This document shows, one piece after another, positions 12,241 through 24,322 of a stretch of DNA of 64,000 nucleotides. Both the position numbers and the translations under genes were made by a program. This stretch comes from Crocodylus rhombifer. Taxonomy: Eukaryota; Chordata; Crocodylia; Crocodylidae. The stretch's first letter is position 1. Each line of letters opens with the position of its first letter. Location: positions 9,635 through 73,634 of the forward strand of contig JAVSML010001158.1 of assembly GCA_038503035.1 (NCBI GenBank). The letters run 5' to 3'. The notes under the pieces are model-generated. The model was given only the letters and a program-made list of their open reading frames with translations, was not told the origin of the DNA and ran no database searches.

Positions 12241-12990
12241 CACACAGTGAAAGCACACCTTAACAGACACACTAGAGAAGAAGCAGCTCCTACCTGAGAG
12301 GAAAGAAGGGCTCTGACAGTTTGGCTACCTGAGATGCTGCTGGTGCTACTGCTAGTGCTCAGTCAGTCACTAAGTTATTTCACCTTACTGTTATCACGTA
12401 AAGTAGTGGACTCGACTGAGGCTTTAACGGAGGGGGAGACCTCACTGGGTCATACTATCGTGTTGTGTAGAGGTCCCAGGGCCAGTGAGGGTGCACCTTA
12501 GTGCACACACACAGTGTCACCCACCCATGTCACAAGTTTTGCCTGTTAGCAGCCAGAGGTGCGGGGCCCCAGAAGCCAAACTCCCCCCACACCCATCTCC
12601 TTGACAGCTGGCAGGCTTCATGGTCACAGCAGGGCCTAGCAGACCTGTAGTTTTCACCTCGCTGTGCTTTAACACACACACACACACACACACAGAGCAT
12701 CACCCATGTCATAAGTTTTGCTTCTCAGCATCTTGAAGTGCAGTTTCCTTGAAGCCTCTGCACCTGTCTCCCTGAGACTTGGCAGGCTTTGTGGCCTTGG
12801 AAGGGGCTACCATCCCTGCAGTTTTCACCCCACTGTGGCTTAACACACACACGACAAGTTTTGCTTTTTAGGAGCTTGAGGTGCAGCAATTCAGCAGCAA
12901 TTTCCCAGAAATCCCTGTGCCTATCAACTTGGCAGGCTTCATGCTCTCAGCAGAGGCTACCATCCCTGCATGTTTCATTTGAATCAGACA
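12005..12990. repeat. Tandemly duplicated block with CA microsatellites
   Basis: A ~180-bp unit at 12011-12190 (GATGCTGCTG... GACTGAGGCT... GGGTGCACC) recurs at 12315-12500, period about 305. A second unit (GTCACAAGTTTTGC... GGCAGGCTTCATGG... TTTAACACACAC) occurs about three times between 12520 and 12985. (CA)n runs lie at about 12200-12236 and 12672-12695, with a shorter one at 12843-12851. The frames here encode only repeat translation. Confidence 0.75.
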
Positions 12991-13050
12991 AAAAACAACA
13001 AAGTTATAGATATTTCATTGATTCCCCATTATACTCTATGGCTGAATCTC

Positions 13051-13082
13051 TGAATTGGCTCCGAAGCTTCAAAGCCAATTCA
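13051..13082. repeat. Short perfect inverted repeat inside an interspersed repeat
   Basis: TGAATTGGCT and AGCCAATTCA form a perfect 10-bp stem around a 12-nt loop. The surrounding 12970-13165 is rich in GAATC/GAATTG motifs, and similar wording occurs at 20140-20240, so this is probably part of a MITE-like repeat. Confidence 0.6.
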
Positions 13083-13324
13083 GCCATATCAAAGCGGAAA
13101 AATGCTTTGGAGATCTGAATTGAATCCCTGGCATCTGAATCAGCCAAATTTGAATTGACTAGTTCCCTATTCACATAGGCCTACTACTTACACACCACTC
13201 ACTCAGTACCACAAAGGACACAGGATGAAGAGTAGCCATAGGTTGAAGAGCCATGAGCACACATACTTACTCACACCAGTCTCACCTGCCAGGAAGTCCC
13301 TGAATATCGATCAGCATCATCTTA

Positions 13325-13415
13325 TTCATAGATTCATAGATGCTAGGTCAGAAGGGACCTCAACAGATCATTGAGTCTGACCCCCTGCCTAGGCAGGAAA
13401 GAGTGCTGGATTCAG
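13325..13415 (-). mobile_element. CR1 3' end fragment, antisense
   Basis: TTCATAGATTCATAGATG followed by GTCAGAAGGGACCTC, CATTGAGTC and CCCCTGCCTAGGCAGG is the reverse complement of a CR1 3' terminus with its tandem tail. About 90 bp remains. Nothing else is seen from 13420 to 14385. Confidence 0.75.
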
Positions 13416-14387
13416 ATGACCCCAGCCAGATGCCCATCCAACCAGTGTTATATACCAGTGTTGCACACAGTACTCAGCCTTGCTAGATTTAGAATTCACA
13501 TGCCCAACCTGCATACCAATACGTATGCATTTTGCTCTAAAAATATGAAAAGTACACTTCTGGTAATAGAAAAATGTACTGCAATCTTCATTATACTGTC
13601 TTCAAATCTTAAAAGAAAATAGATCAAATGTAAACATTTTCACCTCAGTCATCATACATCATCCGACACAGGTAAATGTGTTTTCCATGTATCCAAGGAT
13701 AATTCTGTCTGTAACATATTTGTGTACATTTTAGAATATACTTATTTCATGTCCCTTCACTTGGCTGCACAATAATTTGAGTCACAATATTCCAAGTTTT
13801 GCAGTGTCAATTTGTGGTGCTTCTCACTTGAGCACATTTGTCCTTCTCATTTGTACTCTGAGAAAGGTCTTTCAACATCCACAGTGGTGCCTATCACTTC
13901 AATTCTGCTTAACTTAAGAAATATAAGCTCTGTTAGCAGTTTTCCCTTACAGCTGATTCAGCTGGAACATTCTGATTGAAATGGGGTTTTTTTCTTTCCC
14001 AAGTAAGCAGCAAAAGGTTGAAAATGTAGTCTGTTCCAAGAAACAGTGCTGCAAAGAGACATCACATTTATTCTGAGATAAACCATTTTATCCCAGGGAA
14101 AAGTGCAATCATATAGGCATCCATGCCAGGTGCCCCATCCTAAAAAGTTTCCCAGATAAGAAATATTAACAAAGTATCCCAGGTGACTGGAAAATATGTC
14201 TGTATACTTATCATCATTGACTGCATCATTGAATCAATGACAGTAAAATGGTAGAACATTCAGCCATGCACTAACTCCTGATTAGAAGGGTAGTATGTGT
14301 GTTGCTAAAGCCTGGATATTCTTTATTCTGGGACAGACACAGGCACAATTTATCTTGGGCAAATACAGTGTCTGTTCCTATGCAGAA

Positions 14388-14645
14388 AGGGCACTTCTAT
14401 ACTTGCACTTTAATGCACAGTAGCCTATTCTACAATGCATTAAAGCGGTTCGTTAAAAAAGTGCTGATACACTAATGTGCAGTAGAATAGATTACTGCGT
14501 ATTAAGTGTCACCTAAAAGCATGCACTTGTGCTACTGCACATTAGCACAGTCTAATGTGCATTTATTTAGTACCTCATACTGGAGGTACTAAGTTTAATG
14601 CTCATTAAGAAAAGCTCATTAATACATGTGTAGACATGCCCAGAC
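14388..14645. mobile_element. MITE with inverted termini
   Basis: The left end GGGCACTTCTATACTTGCA and the reverse complement of the right end, GGGCATGTCTACACATG, are related. Interior AATGCACAGTAG and GTGCAGTAGAATAG motifs repeat in both orientations. Same general family as 2986-3545. Confidence 0.6.
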
Positions 14646-14649
14646 AAAT

Positions 14650-15797
14650 GCTAAGCAGGCTTACTATTGTAGAGGAAGCTTCATAGGTGGGTTTTCCACC
14701 TGTACTAATATACCTTCCTAGGAACTACGTATAAGACTCCTGGTACCACAGCTTGGTCATTTAGGATGATTCAGGTGCAGCATACATGCATCTGGTGTGC
14801 CAATACCAAATTTTATTAGAACAGTACTATGACTTCTGAGAACTTCAATGTAAATATAAAAGTACAGGGTTTTCATCTGAAATTCAGACCAGAAACACAT
14901 GTGAGAACTTTGCTGTTTATGGGAAAGTCATGCAACCCAGTGTTTATGGTGTGGCCATGACACAGACCAAGTTAGTCTTGTTCTTGTCCCAACAGAGAGG
15001 CATAGACTTGTAGTGCATGCTTGCAATACCAAGCCAATCCCCAGTCACCTCTAAAATGTTGACTGCCACATGTTCCTACCTCAAAGAGCATTTCCTTATT
15101 CTTCCTCCTTGTTCCCCTATTTTGTTGCTTTATCACAGTGCATTATTATAATGCAATTGAATTTAGACTGCAAGCCCCTCAGGGCAAACACCATTCTCTA
15201 GGAAACAACTATTATAACCTAATTATTTTTATTAATCACAAAGTGTTTATTGTCTACTTTCTAGTTAAAAAAGGAAAAAAAAAACAAGAATGGAAAACAC
15301 ATCAATTAAACCAGACTGGAACTGACAGTCACTCAGGGTGGTGGGAGGGCTTTGACTGGCTGGGAACATTCCCCAGGGTCATGGTTCCTCCTCTACCAGT
15401 ACAGCTCCTCTGTTTCATGGGTAGCATAAGAACAAGGGGCAGTGACCTTCTTGAATGTTTTTCTCCTGGATGTTCTAATCTGTCTCCTTCTGGTGCAAAG
15501 TGTTCATTGGACAGCCATTTTCTCACAAATAAAGTGAGCCACAACTGTGCATTTATACACAGCTGTGAGTGGGGGCTGGGAAGCCAGCCTTCTGGAGTTC
15601 CCAGATCCAGGTCAGTGAGGGCTGGGAACCCAAGCAGGGCAGCTGCTAGTGAGCCACATGTGCCCCCCGCCCATGCTAAGCAAGGGGCTAGCTGTCCCAT
15701 ACATGAGGCAGATGCCAGCAAGTTATCTGCCAAGTGTTAGGACAAAGGGCTTGCTGTCAGCTTCCCTGATTGTGGGACAGTTCTTGGATAGCTCCCT
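14650..15797. other. No gene seen
   Basis: Non-coding sequence leading up to the assembly gap. The second half of the lectin domain would be expected downstream of 15965 on the minus strand, that is in this stretch, but I could not find a WIGL-type exon. Confidence 0.4.
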
Positions 15798-15807
15798 NNN
15801 NNNNNNN
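15798..15807. other. Assembly gap (10 N)
   Basis: Ten undetermined bases. The true gap size is unknown and it sits just downstream (minus strand) of the lectin exon, so missing lectin sequence could be hidden here. Confidence 1.
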
Positions 15808-15964
15808 AACCAGGAAGTAATACTGCCACCAGGAAGTAATAGTGAGTATCCAGCATTATTGTAGTTTTCTACTTTCTACCCTGCCAAATCCAACACACCC
15901 TTTTGGACCATCTCCCACTTCCCCAGTCACAGGATGAAAAAAAAGAACAGAGGAAATGTTTTAC

Positions 15965-16114
15965 CAGCTCTTTCTTGTTGTTTATGCTCAGCAGCCTGGA
16001 GTTCTCATTGGAGCAGTATTGCTTGCTATCATACCATGTCTTCTCTTTATTACGAAAAGCTAACATATCTCTTCTGCAGTATCCAGACCTCAGGGCAACG
16101 GCTGCATAATTTAC
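15965..16114 (-). pseudogene. C-type lectin-like domain, first exon (frameshifted)
   Basis: On the minus strand an acceptor (CATTCTCAAG) ends before 16114, and a donor CTG|GTAAAA follows 15965. The exon opens with KLCSRCPEVWILQKR, then after a 1-nt shift continues NKEKTWYDSKQYC and SRLLSINNKKEL. This is the classical start of an NK-receptor-type C-type lectin domain: Cys-x-x-Cys-Pro-x-x-Trp, the KTWYDS block and the SRLL block. The second cysteine expected in a GKCY-like motif is missing, apparently by loss of one codon, and two in-frame stops arise at the frameshift. The donor site follows the usual KKEL(D) boundary. In an intact protein this region is extracellular and binds protein or sugar ligands. 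The following lectin exons were not found. Confidence 0.82.
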
Positions 16115-16828
16115 CTTGAGAATGAAAACACAGAAGACTCAATACAATGTTGGGCACAGTGAAAGCTGATGTATGCCTTGGCTGATGTGTTTATGTACCC
16201 CTACTCTGTAATGGGATGCACTGTATATCTGGCAGCAAGAAATAGCAACCTTGCAAATGGCATCAGCCACAGAACTAGAGAGTGTCTGTCATGCAGCGTT
16301 GGTGTTAGAGCACCTGGGAGGAGCCCATGGTTTGGAAACTGTGAATGCCCTCTTGGTATGGGTAGCCCACAGTGGTGCATCTTTCTGAGCACACAGCCTA
16401 TGTGCATAGAAGGCAACACCACAGCATGGATTCCAAGATGTCAGCCAGGGTTTGTTGAGAGTGATGGAAACCAAGATAGCTCAAAGTCACTTCAACATGA
16501 AGGAAGAAAGAAGACAAAGTTTGTCACCAGCAGCAGCCTGCTTGCAGCTAACATTTGTCAATAGCCTGCTGTTTGTTAAGGACCTTGCTGTTTATCAATG
16601 AGAGGTATAGCCTGGTAGGTGAAATGCCCTGGGGGCTGTTGTGGTCAAGGACCACTGATGTTGTCCCATACTGAAGACCCCACATATATAAAAAGAATTA
16701 TTTCTGATGTTCACTGTCAACAGGTAGATGGCACCTATGCCTAAATGCAAAATAGCCATTTGTTATTCAGCAAGAACTGGGTTCTACTTCGACACAGATA
16801 TCACAAAACATTGACCTCATATCCATAC
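16115..16828 (-). other. Intron between lectin and stalk exons
   Basis: 714 bp between the stalk donor (GTATGG at 16828) and the lectin acceptor, GT...AG. Open frames on the plus strand here have no family resemblance. Confidence 0.6.
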
Positions 16829-16995
16829 CTTTCCTTTTAACTTCATCAGAGAGCTCGAGGGTCTGGACTTGGAAATCATCCCTTTGCTTTGTGCAGTTTT
16901 GCAGGGTTTCCTGCAGTTGAGTGAGGTTCTTGGAGACTTCCTCATGCTTGATAAATTTTTCATTATTTTTCTTGCTTCATGGGAAGCCTGAAGAA
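16829..16995 (-). pseudogene. Stalk (neck) exon of the same C-type lectin-like gene
   Basis: The minus strand has an acceptor (GTGCATTTCAG) before 16995 and a donor GGAAAG|GTATGG after 16829. It reads VLQASHEA, then after a 1-nt shift KKNNEKFIKHEEVSKNLTQL, QETLQNCTKQRDDF and QVQTLELSDEVKRK. Leu/Ile/Val spacing and charged residues indicate a coiled-coil neck, with NLT and NCT as possible N-glycosylation sites. It ends in phase 1, matching the lectin exon start (Gly junction codon). The frameshift near 16973 would inactivate it. This is the usual stalk exon position in NK-receptor-type lectins. Confidence 0.7.
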
Positions 16996-17139
16996 CTGAA
17001 ATGCACAATGAGGTCACCACAAACACCTCAAAATAAAACTTGAATGCACATTCACTAAGGAGTTATCTATTATATGACAAACATGGAAAAAGCTGCCTAT
17101 ATTTCCCTCAGTTTATGTTCAAGTGAAATCAATTACAAA

Positions 17140-17315
17140 AGTGCTGCATCTACACATGCAAGTAACTGTGCAGTAAACTAATGAGCATTGGAGTAAAGCG
17201 TCACCATCTACATATGAGATGGTATTAGGCTGCATTAAACTACTTAACACAATATAGTAGTGTCATGGACAGTGTTATACTTCCTGGGATAATTTACTGT
17301 AATTAACTGCACATG
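17140..17315. mobile_element. Short MITE
   Basis: Left GCTGCATCTACACATGCAAGTAA and right TTAACTGCACATGTATATGCTG are related inverted termini; interior GTGCAGTAA and TGCATTAAAC motifs match the other elements of this group in the window. Confidence 0.5.
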
Positions 17316-17319
17316 TATA

Positions 17320-19230
17320 TGCTGACAGCAGGTACATATTGCATCCGGTCAGCTGAACTCACTGGGTACCAGACTCCTGTCTTCAACCTAGCCACACAAC
17401 TCTGCAGTTTCAGCACCCTTGTGCCACAGCTAGTCCCTCCACTGCCCAATGCCACCACCTGGAGCCTGGGGCTGAACCCCCATGTCTCCTGCCAGCCCAG
17501 GCCTGCCCTGCCCTGGTTCAAATTGCTGCTGTCCTGGGGGCATGTGGAAACACTGCAGCTAGGAGTAATTTTCTCCAGCTCAAACTGCTTTGGAGTTAGT
17601 TGGTTCACATTAATTGCATGTGTAGGTGCACCCAAGTGGTATCACACAGGTTGTTTCACCCCAGTGCTACCACACCATACCCTTTTAGAGGTAATTGTAT
17701 ACAAATGCCCCATCCCACCTATCCCTGAGACTTGGAAGTCAGTTTTGATTTGGACCTCTGTCCAGGTTCTTACATCCCAGTGATGTGTATTGCAAATACC
17801 TTCTGGATAATATCTTGAAAGTACAGCCTTTCCACAATCTCCTTGGGACTTTTGACATCTCACATCTCCATTTCTGCAGCACCTTCCTCTCTAGTCCAAA
17901 ATTTGCTGACGGAATGCTGTAGCAAAGATCAAGTCCTAGTTGATTGCTCTGTACATCTCTCCAATGTCCTCTTTTCCCTCCCACTGCCTTTGTGGTATCA
18001 AACATGGCTTGCTTGGTGCTTGCTTCACAGCTTACCCCCTGTCTAACTACCATCTCTCATTTGATACCAACATGTGGGCTACAGCCTTTAGCAGACTTAT
18101 GACAACACCTCCATTGCCAGCTTGTTATGGTTTTGAACACTAACACTGTGGATTTCCCAATGCTGTTCTTCATGTCTTGGAGGAGCTTCCATAAACCACC
18201 CCAAAGTCACCTCACTATTTCCCTCCTTAAGGTTCTCATTTTCTCTCCTTCCCACCAAAAACTGGAGCATGGTTAGGCTGCTAGTGCTTGGGAAAATCTG
18301 CCAGTCATGATGAATAATGTCTTGTTGCTTATTGTAACCCATTCATCTCTTTGTACCCAGGTACCTCTTATCTCCAGCTTTTTTTTATAGCTTTTCGGAT
18401 GGGCCCTATTTTCTTGTTCTATTGGTTACATTTGGTATCTCACACAATCGGGTCTTGGCCCAAGACTAGGAGCAATATTTTATTTCCCCTACTCTGGGTC
18501 AGGTCCTATTCCACCTATTTAATGCCAAAGTGGAATTAGGTGACTACCTGTGATCCTATTCCTCCCTGCCTGAGCCCTTGAAAAACAGCTAAAAAAAAGA
18601 GCTGGAAGGTTCTTGCTGTTTTTTTCTCCTGCTGCTGCTTTTCATCACCCATTCTCAAGGTTCAGGTCATGGAGCATTAGCCTTTCTTTCAGAAAGTGCA
18701 GAAAAGTCAAGCAGGATCACATTTAAGTGTCTAAGTCCACTCACATGCATAATAGGCAGAACCAGATATGGACATATGCATCTAAGATCAACTTTGATGC
18801 CTCCAAATTCACAGGTGGAAGTGGGACTTAGTGCAGAATTGAGCTGAAAAAGCCAGGCTGGCCCACAGTTCCCAACCCTAGGAAAGTTATGTTTGTCTAT
18901 GGCAGAGGCTGATGAAAGCCCTTGGCAGGCTCATGGCTCTTGGTATCATATTGTCATGAGAAGAGCTCACAGAGTACATACACTTGCTACTCTCTGTGGA
19001 AGAAACAGAAGCCTTCACTTACATACAACCCCCCAAAAATAACTAAATCAAGATTTACAGAGGAAACATTTATTACAAGGAAAAGTTCTGGGAGAGTGGC
19101 TGAGACCAGATACTTGCTCCATGTAATTAATCAAGAGTTCCAGAATATGCCTTAGAGAGAAATGGAGTACACAGTTGTGGACATTCAACACCCAGTGGGA
19201 GACACTGTTTCTTCAGACTGCCTGTTGGGT
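17320..19230. other. No supported gene
   Basis: A 104-codon minus frame near 17739-18053 and others lack recognisable domains or convincing splice sites. I find no transmembrane exon here that would serve the stalk exon at 16995. Confidence 0.4.
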
Positions 19231-19256
19231 TGCAGTGGGCGCAATTACATGAGACC

Positions 19257-19294
19257 CTTTATTGTGCATTAGACTAATATAATGCACAATAAAG
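19257..19294. repeat. Perfect 15-bp hairpin within a MITE-like block
   Basis: CTTTATTGTGCATTA and its exact reverse complement TAATGCACAATAAAG are separated by 8 nt. The flanks 19238-19345 (ACATGAGACC on the left, GTCTACACATTC on the right) resemble the other MITE ends in the window. Confidence 0.7.
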
Positions 19295-19349
19295 CATTAC
19301 TGTCTACACATTCATGGGACTTATAGTGCCATAAATTAACTGTGCATTA

Positions 19350-22300
19350 GCTACTGCTCAGTAGCTTAGGGGACCACAGCAGGTGATACAGGGAGCTATC
19401 TGCAGTTCTGGTACAGAGGTTGGAATCACAGCCCAGTTGGACACCACTGGCTTGGGGTGATGCTTCACGGCTGAGCAGTAGCAGCATTGCTTTGCACGCT
19501 GAGGGGACAAGGGAGCTCTCTCTCACTCACCTCCCCCAGTCCTGGTGCTTCTTCCCCCCACCCATGGCTCCATTCAGCCTTGGCACTGCTTGGCTCCCAG
19601 GTCCCACCAGGCATAGATGGGAGCGGAAGCCAACTGCAGAATACACAGGCAGTGGCAGTTCTTAAGGACACGTTGATTGTTAATTGTCAATTTTGTTGTA
19701 TTGCCTTTGGAAGGACAACGTGACATGAGCCACTTGGAAGTAGCTGCTAACCATTACAGTCCTGCATTCTGTCTAGTATAATGATAAGGAAAGTGAGATA
19801 AAATTCAAGGAAGAGATCTTAATGGAGCCAAAAATCATACTAGATGTGGCAAACCTGTGCTCCTGCTGTGCTTTTGTCCGCTTTTCTTCTTCTTCTCTGC
19901 AGAAGTGTGAAATTTGAGATCTGCAAAGGTCACTGTCTGCTCACTCATTTTTCCTGGATTATGGGAGGAAATTTCAGAATTAGGTTTGATGCTGAATGAA
20001 CATTAGAAGCTGTTCCTTTAAAGAAGCATAACAGCAGCTAGCAAGTTACTCTGGCAGATTGTACCTCAGCAGAATTGTGTGTTAGAGCATTGGAATGAGA
20101 GGAATCATGGCAGGGCAGCCAGTCCAGCTGTGTGAAGCTTCTGGTGGTGATTCGATTCAGAGGAGATTCAGCTCAATTTGGTGGCCGAATTTCCAAATTG
20201 ACTAAGGGGATCAATCAAAAGGTCCAAATTCATCTGACTGAGAGAACTTCGATGATTCAGGCTGTCCCTGGTGGCTGCAGCAGGGAGCTGCAGCCAAACT
20301 CCGAGCTGGTAAATACTAGGGGAGGCAAGTGGGGGCGGGGGGAGGGGACTGTAGGGGGAATCCTACTAGCCCCCATCCCCTGCCTGCTCCACCAGCCCCC
20401 CCACGGTTACCCTGCCTGCCCCAGCTCCTAGCCCTTTAAAGAAAAGCCCTGATGCTCACCAGGTGCTGCTGGGTGGGAAGGAGCAATCACTGCTGCCCCC
20501 CACTGCCCCATGCTGCTCGGGGATCTCTGCATGAACCCCCTGACTCCCTCCCTGCTCCCCCAGCCCCCCCCACAGGTGCCCTACCGACCCCAGCTCTGGC
20601 CTGTGGTTAAGGGTTGACTAATGCATTTCAATTTGTGTTGTGATTCTGGTTATGCCATTTAGGTTCACTTGTAAATAACCTTTCCTATTATTCTTGGTTT
20701 GTAAATAAAGTGTAAACAGTTAAATCAGTTAAGTGTTAGACCTTCTTGGGACCACAGGCTGCTCTGTGGGGAGCAGGGGATGGCTGGCAAGGAAATTGGT
20801 GCTGGACAGAAGCCCTGCCCCACTCTCACCACACCATCCCTGATATTGGGCAGGGGTGGCAACGATTGGACCACCACCCAGGATACACTTAGTTCTCAGA
20901 AGTGACACATTCTGTATTAAGGAAATTTTCTCATCCAGATGGATGATGACCTGGTTTCAGATCCACACGTCTTTCTGCCTACTGACTGACAGAAAGCATT
21001 GGAGTCTAGCTGGGCCCAAAGGCATGAAACTCAGGACACACTAGCTCTTGCAAGAAATCTCAGCAATTCAAGCTTGAGTGAGTCCAAAAAAACCTTCCAC
21101 CTCAAGCTGAACCTTTGTCCATGCAGTAGGCAGAGCTTTCTCAATGGCCAGTCCAAGGATAGTATGGCAAACTTCCTCAGAAATCAGGAAACACTGCACA
21201 CCTGGCCCCTTTCTGCTCCAAGATCCAGGGACACTTCTTGTACCCTACTGTCTCTAACATAGTAGGTAGCAGACACAAATGCATTTATTTAAAAATCTAA
21301 TATAGCTCCCTTAAAGAACACTGTTAGATCTGTCTCTTTCTTAGGAGAAGAGAAAAACAAACTGCATGTGACAGATATGATCACATGGCCTTTCTGCAAA
21401 GGAATAGCATTTGTATATTATTAGGGGTGAGGACACTATCAAAGTCTGTAAAGAACATGAGAGTTGCCCCTTATCTTCTTTGCATCCTTCTTCCTATTGG
21501 CATTTATAAAGTATTGTAATTATCATGAGATATGGTCAGATGCTCACTAGTTATGTCTACAATTTTGTTTCCACTATGAATTCAATTTGAATCTGATGAA
21601 GCAAGCTTCCTCTCACATTTTGGGCTTGCTCTGATATCCAAAGAAGAGTATGTTTATGGAATACTGCCTTGAAATTTTGGTTTATTTGTTTCAACAACAC
21701 ATAAACTTTAAGGGCACATGCACACATGCAGACACATATGCTTGCTGCAGCTCGAATAGCAGTGGCACAAATTTGTGCATGAGATTTGGTATGGGGCAGA
21801 TTGTACCACTTGGGGCAAAGTGACCCAGCCCAGATCCTCCCAGATCTTCAGCCAGGTGGAGCTAGAGGCTGTGGCTAGCACCTGTGATGGCCCCAGCATT
21901 GTGAAAAGTTGCCCTGGCAAGCAGCTTCTGATGCCCAACAGTTGGTATCTGGGGACACTAGCCCCTTGTGCCAGCTGGACTGCTAAAGCAGCCCTAACCT
22001 GGAGTGGCCCCTGCACCCTCTACCCACTGTAGGAGTCTGGCAGTGGGGGCTGCTGCCTGCCTGTGATGTGGTTCCACCTGCAACATCTGTCCTCTTGGAC
22101 CTGTGGCCCCATGGCTACATGCCTGCCAGACCCATATGGGGACTGCACAGCCAGCTGGGCTGCGGTATGGACACTACAGTATAGCCCCCTGAACTGCTGA
22201 GCCAGCTACCAGTGGGCTGTGGCTGCACAGTTTGCCTTCATGCAGCACTGCTGTCATGTCTTCTGGTGTCCCCTGCTCTGCCATTTGGGCAAGTATTGCT

Positions 22301-22690
22301 CAAAAGATGTGCTTGTTGTGGTGGCCCACTTTGAATGGTCAAAGCATGTTCTCCTGGCCCCAAGAGGTCAGCCACCTCATCTGCCCTCCAGCTGGGTCCC
22401 AAGTGCTGGCCCTGGATAGGCTCCTCTATCCGGGTCCAGGCACTTGCCTCACCATCAGGGATCCTGTTTTTTAAAATTTCAAATTTTCTGATTAAAAAGC
22501 CCAAATTATCTCATTAAAATACACCAAATCTGCATTCTTCCATGAATAAAATGAAACACCACTATACAGAGAGATCAGCTGAGCAATATTTTATTGATAT
22601 ATTTACCATTTTAAAACAATTTTGGAGGCTACAAGTGCCGCTATATTCATAATAAAATGAATTCTGAATATGTATACACGTTGGCATTTG
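19350..22690. other. No gene seen; C-rich and repeat-like stretches
   Basis: 20130-20260 shares GAATC/AATTTG-rich wording with 12970-13165. 20280-20610 is a C/CCCCAGC-rich block. 21740-22460 is a GC-rich block with open frames in several phases but no domain. No exon supported. Confidence 0.4.
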
Positions 22691-23160
22691 CTTTTGGGTT
22701 TTTTACCATAGAAAAATCAGATCGGCCCCTGCCCCCTTTGCTCACCAGGATGTGAGGCATTGAGCAGCACTGATATACCAGTGCCCTACCCCTGCCCCTG
22801 CCCATGTCCTTGCCCCTCACTACCAGCACGCAGCCCCACCAGTGCCCCTCTCTCCTGACCCACAGCCCCTGCCTGGCCCCTACTAGCTTTCCACAGCTCT
22901 GTTCCAGCACCAAGACATGAGTCCAGCTGCAGCTGTCGCACCCAGTGTTTTGTGCCTCTGAACAGTGCCAGCCCCTGCTCCCTGCACCTGTGCCCAGGGC
23001 CCAGCAATCCTCATGCCCTTACTGGGAAGCCTTCAACTGGGAATCCCTTCCAGGCCAGCTTACCCCTGCACAGGCTGCTCTAGTACAACAGCGGGGCCCT
23101 AAGCCCAGCCCCAGTGGCCTCTCCTCTCCAGAGTGCTCCCCCAACTCTGAATCTCATCTC

Positions 23161-23213
<53 letters not shown>

Positions 23214-23860
23214 AACAAATCTGCTGACACCTCCAACCCTCCCCCCAGACCATCACACCCCCCAATTGGTTCCTGGGGCCAAGAACACCCCCAGGCTGTA
23301 GCTGCATGTCCTAGCAGTGGTGTGAATATGGGGCAGGGCTGCAGTGTGGCAGTTGCCCCTGCAGCCACAGCTCCTGCCAGCAGGTCCTGTCCAATCTGGC
23401 AGCTGGGATGGGACATCGGGTATGGCATGAAATTTGTGGAGTCTGGAGGGAGGAGTCTGGGTGGTTTGTGGAGGAGTGTGGGGGTAAGGTTGTGGAAGGG
23501 TTGGGGGGTTTTGTGGCTGGGTGTAGGGGCAGGTGTAGGGTTTGCTGGGGTGACACTTGTGGGGAGTGGGGGGGCTTGTGTAGGGGCTGGGGTGGGCTGT
23601 GGGGATGGATTGTGGGGGGGTTTGCAGGTGTGGAGGGATTATGTGTGGGTTACAGAACTGTGTGTGTGGGAGGAACTGTGTGGGAGGAGTGGGTCCTTTG
23701 CTCGCTTCCCCCCCCAGACGGTGCACAGCCCCCTCCTGCTGCCGCCACCACTGCCATAGCAGCAGCCAGCATCAGACCAATGGGGTGCTCATGGCCTGTT
23801 GCTGGCAGAGACCCCTGGCAATGCATGGTGCCACCTGAGACCTGGGGGCTCCACGAGGTA
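22690..23860. repeat. GC-rich block with TC/AC microsatellite and G-rich tract
   Basis: (TC)n followed by (AC)n at about 23157-23215. 23430-23650 on the plus strand is GTGGGG-rich and low complexity. The large frames on both strands here follow from base composition. A related C-rich counterpart in the opposite orientation lies at 33950-34130. Confidence 0.55.
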
Positions 23861-24073
23861 CATGGAGCTGGCCCAGCCCACTGGAATGCACCTTCAGGCA
23901 GGACTGGGTGGACTCTTGCTGCCACCCGGGGCCTCCAGTACTGGAGGCAACATCCATACACCACCAGAAGAAAGGACGGACAAAGGGAAGAGATCACTTC
24001 AGTGCCCTAAGGCATGGAGCAGAGAACATCCAACAGTCAACACAAACAAGAAGGGATTCCCTTGTAAACCTTG

Positions 24074-24322
24074 TCATTTCTTGGCTTCTTGGGTTTGATG
24101 TTTGTCTTGTTTTGGATTGGCTTGTTGGTACCATTCTTGGAATGTAATATTTATATCATGTGCCTGCAACTTTAACTGCATCTTAAGAAGGCATTTGTGA
24201 GAGAAGGAGTATATTTTGGTTGTCATGAAGAAATAGAAAATAGATATTAAGAACAGACCATAGAAACCCCAAGCCATAATACATAAAGCCCTCCAGAATG
24301 AGAGGGATGCAAGAAAAACCAT
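24074..24322 (-). pseudogene. Transmembrane exon counterpart (copy B), acceptor lost
   Basis: The minus frame reads FWRALCIMAWGFYGLFLISI then FYFFMTTKIYSFSHKCLLKM, parallel to copy A at 145-458. In copy A the acceptor is TTGCAG; here the same place reads TTGCAT (plus 24307-24310), so the AG is destroyed and normal splicing is not expected. A hydrophobic stretch of about 25 residues is retained. A 1-nt indel relative to copy A changes the downstream frame after the ITF codons. It may be the upstream part of the gene whose stalk and lectin exons lie at 17.0-15.97 kb (inference from strand and order; the gap is 7 kb). Confidence 0.5.

Noticed and set aside
15138..15740. A 200-codon plus frame beside the gap
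   Set aside because: No recognisable domain, low-complexity Ser/Gly/His content, no splice or promoter context; overlaps an equally long minus frame.
16169..16564. A 131-codon Cys-containing plus frame that might suggest a secreted domain
   Set aside because: It lies in the intron between two minus-strand exons with good splice sites, and its cysteine spacing fits no family I know.
22945..24010. Long frames on both strands, up to 200 codons
   Set aside because: The region is low-complexity (GTGGGG, TC/AC tracts); translations are Cys/Gly/Trp or Pro/His/Thr-rich artefacts. The last part only reflects the duplicated block.
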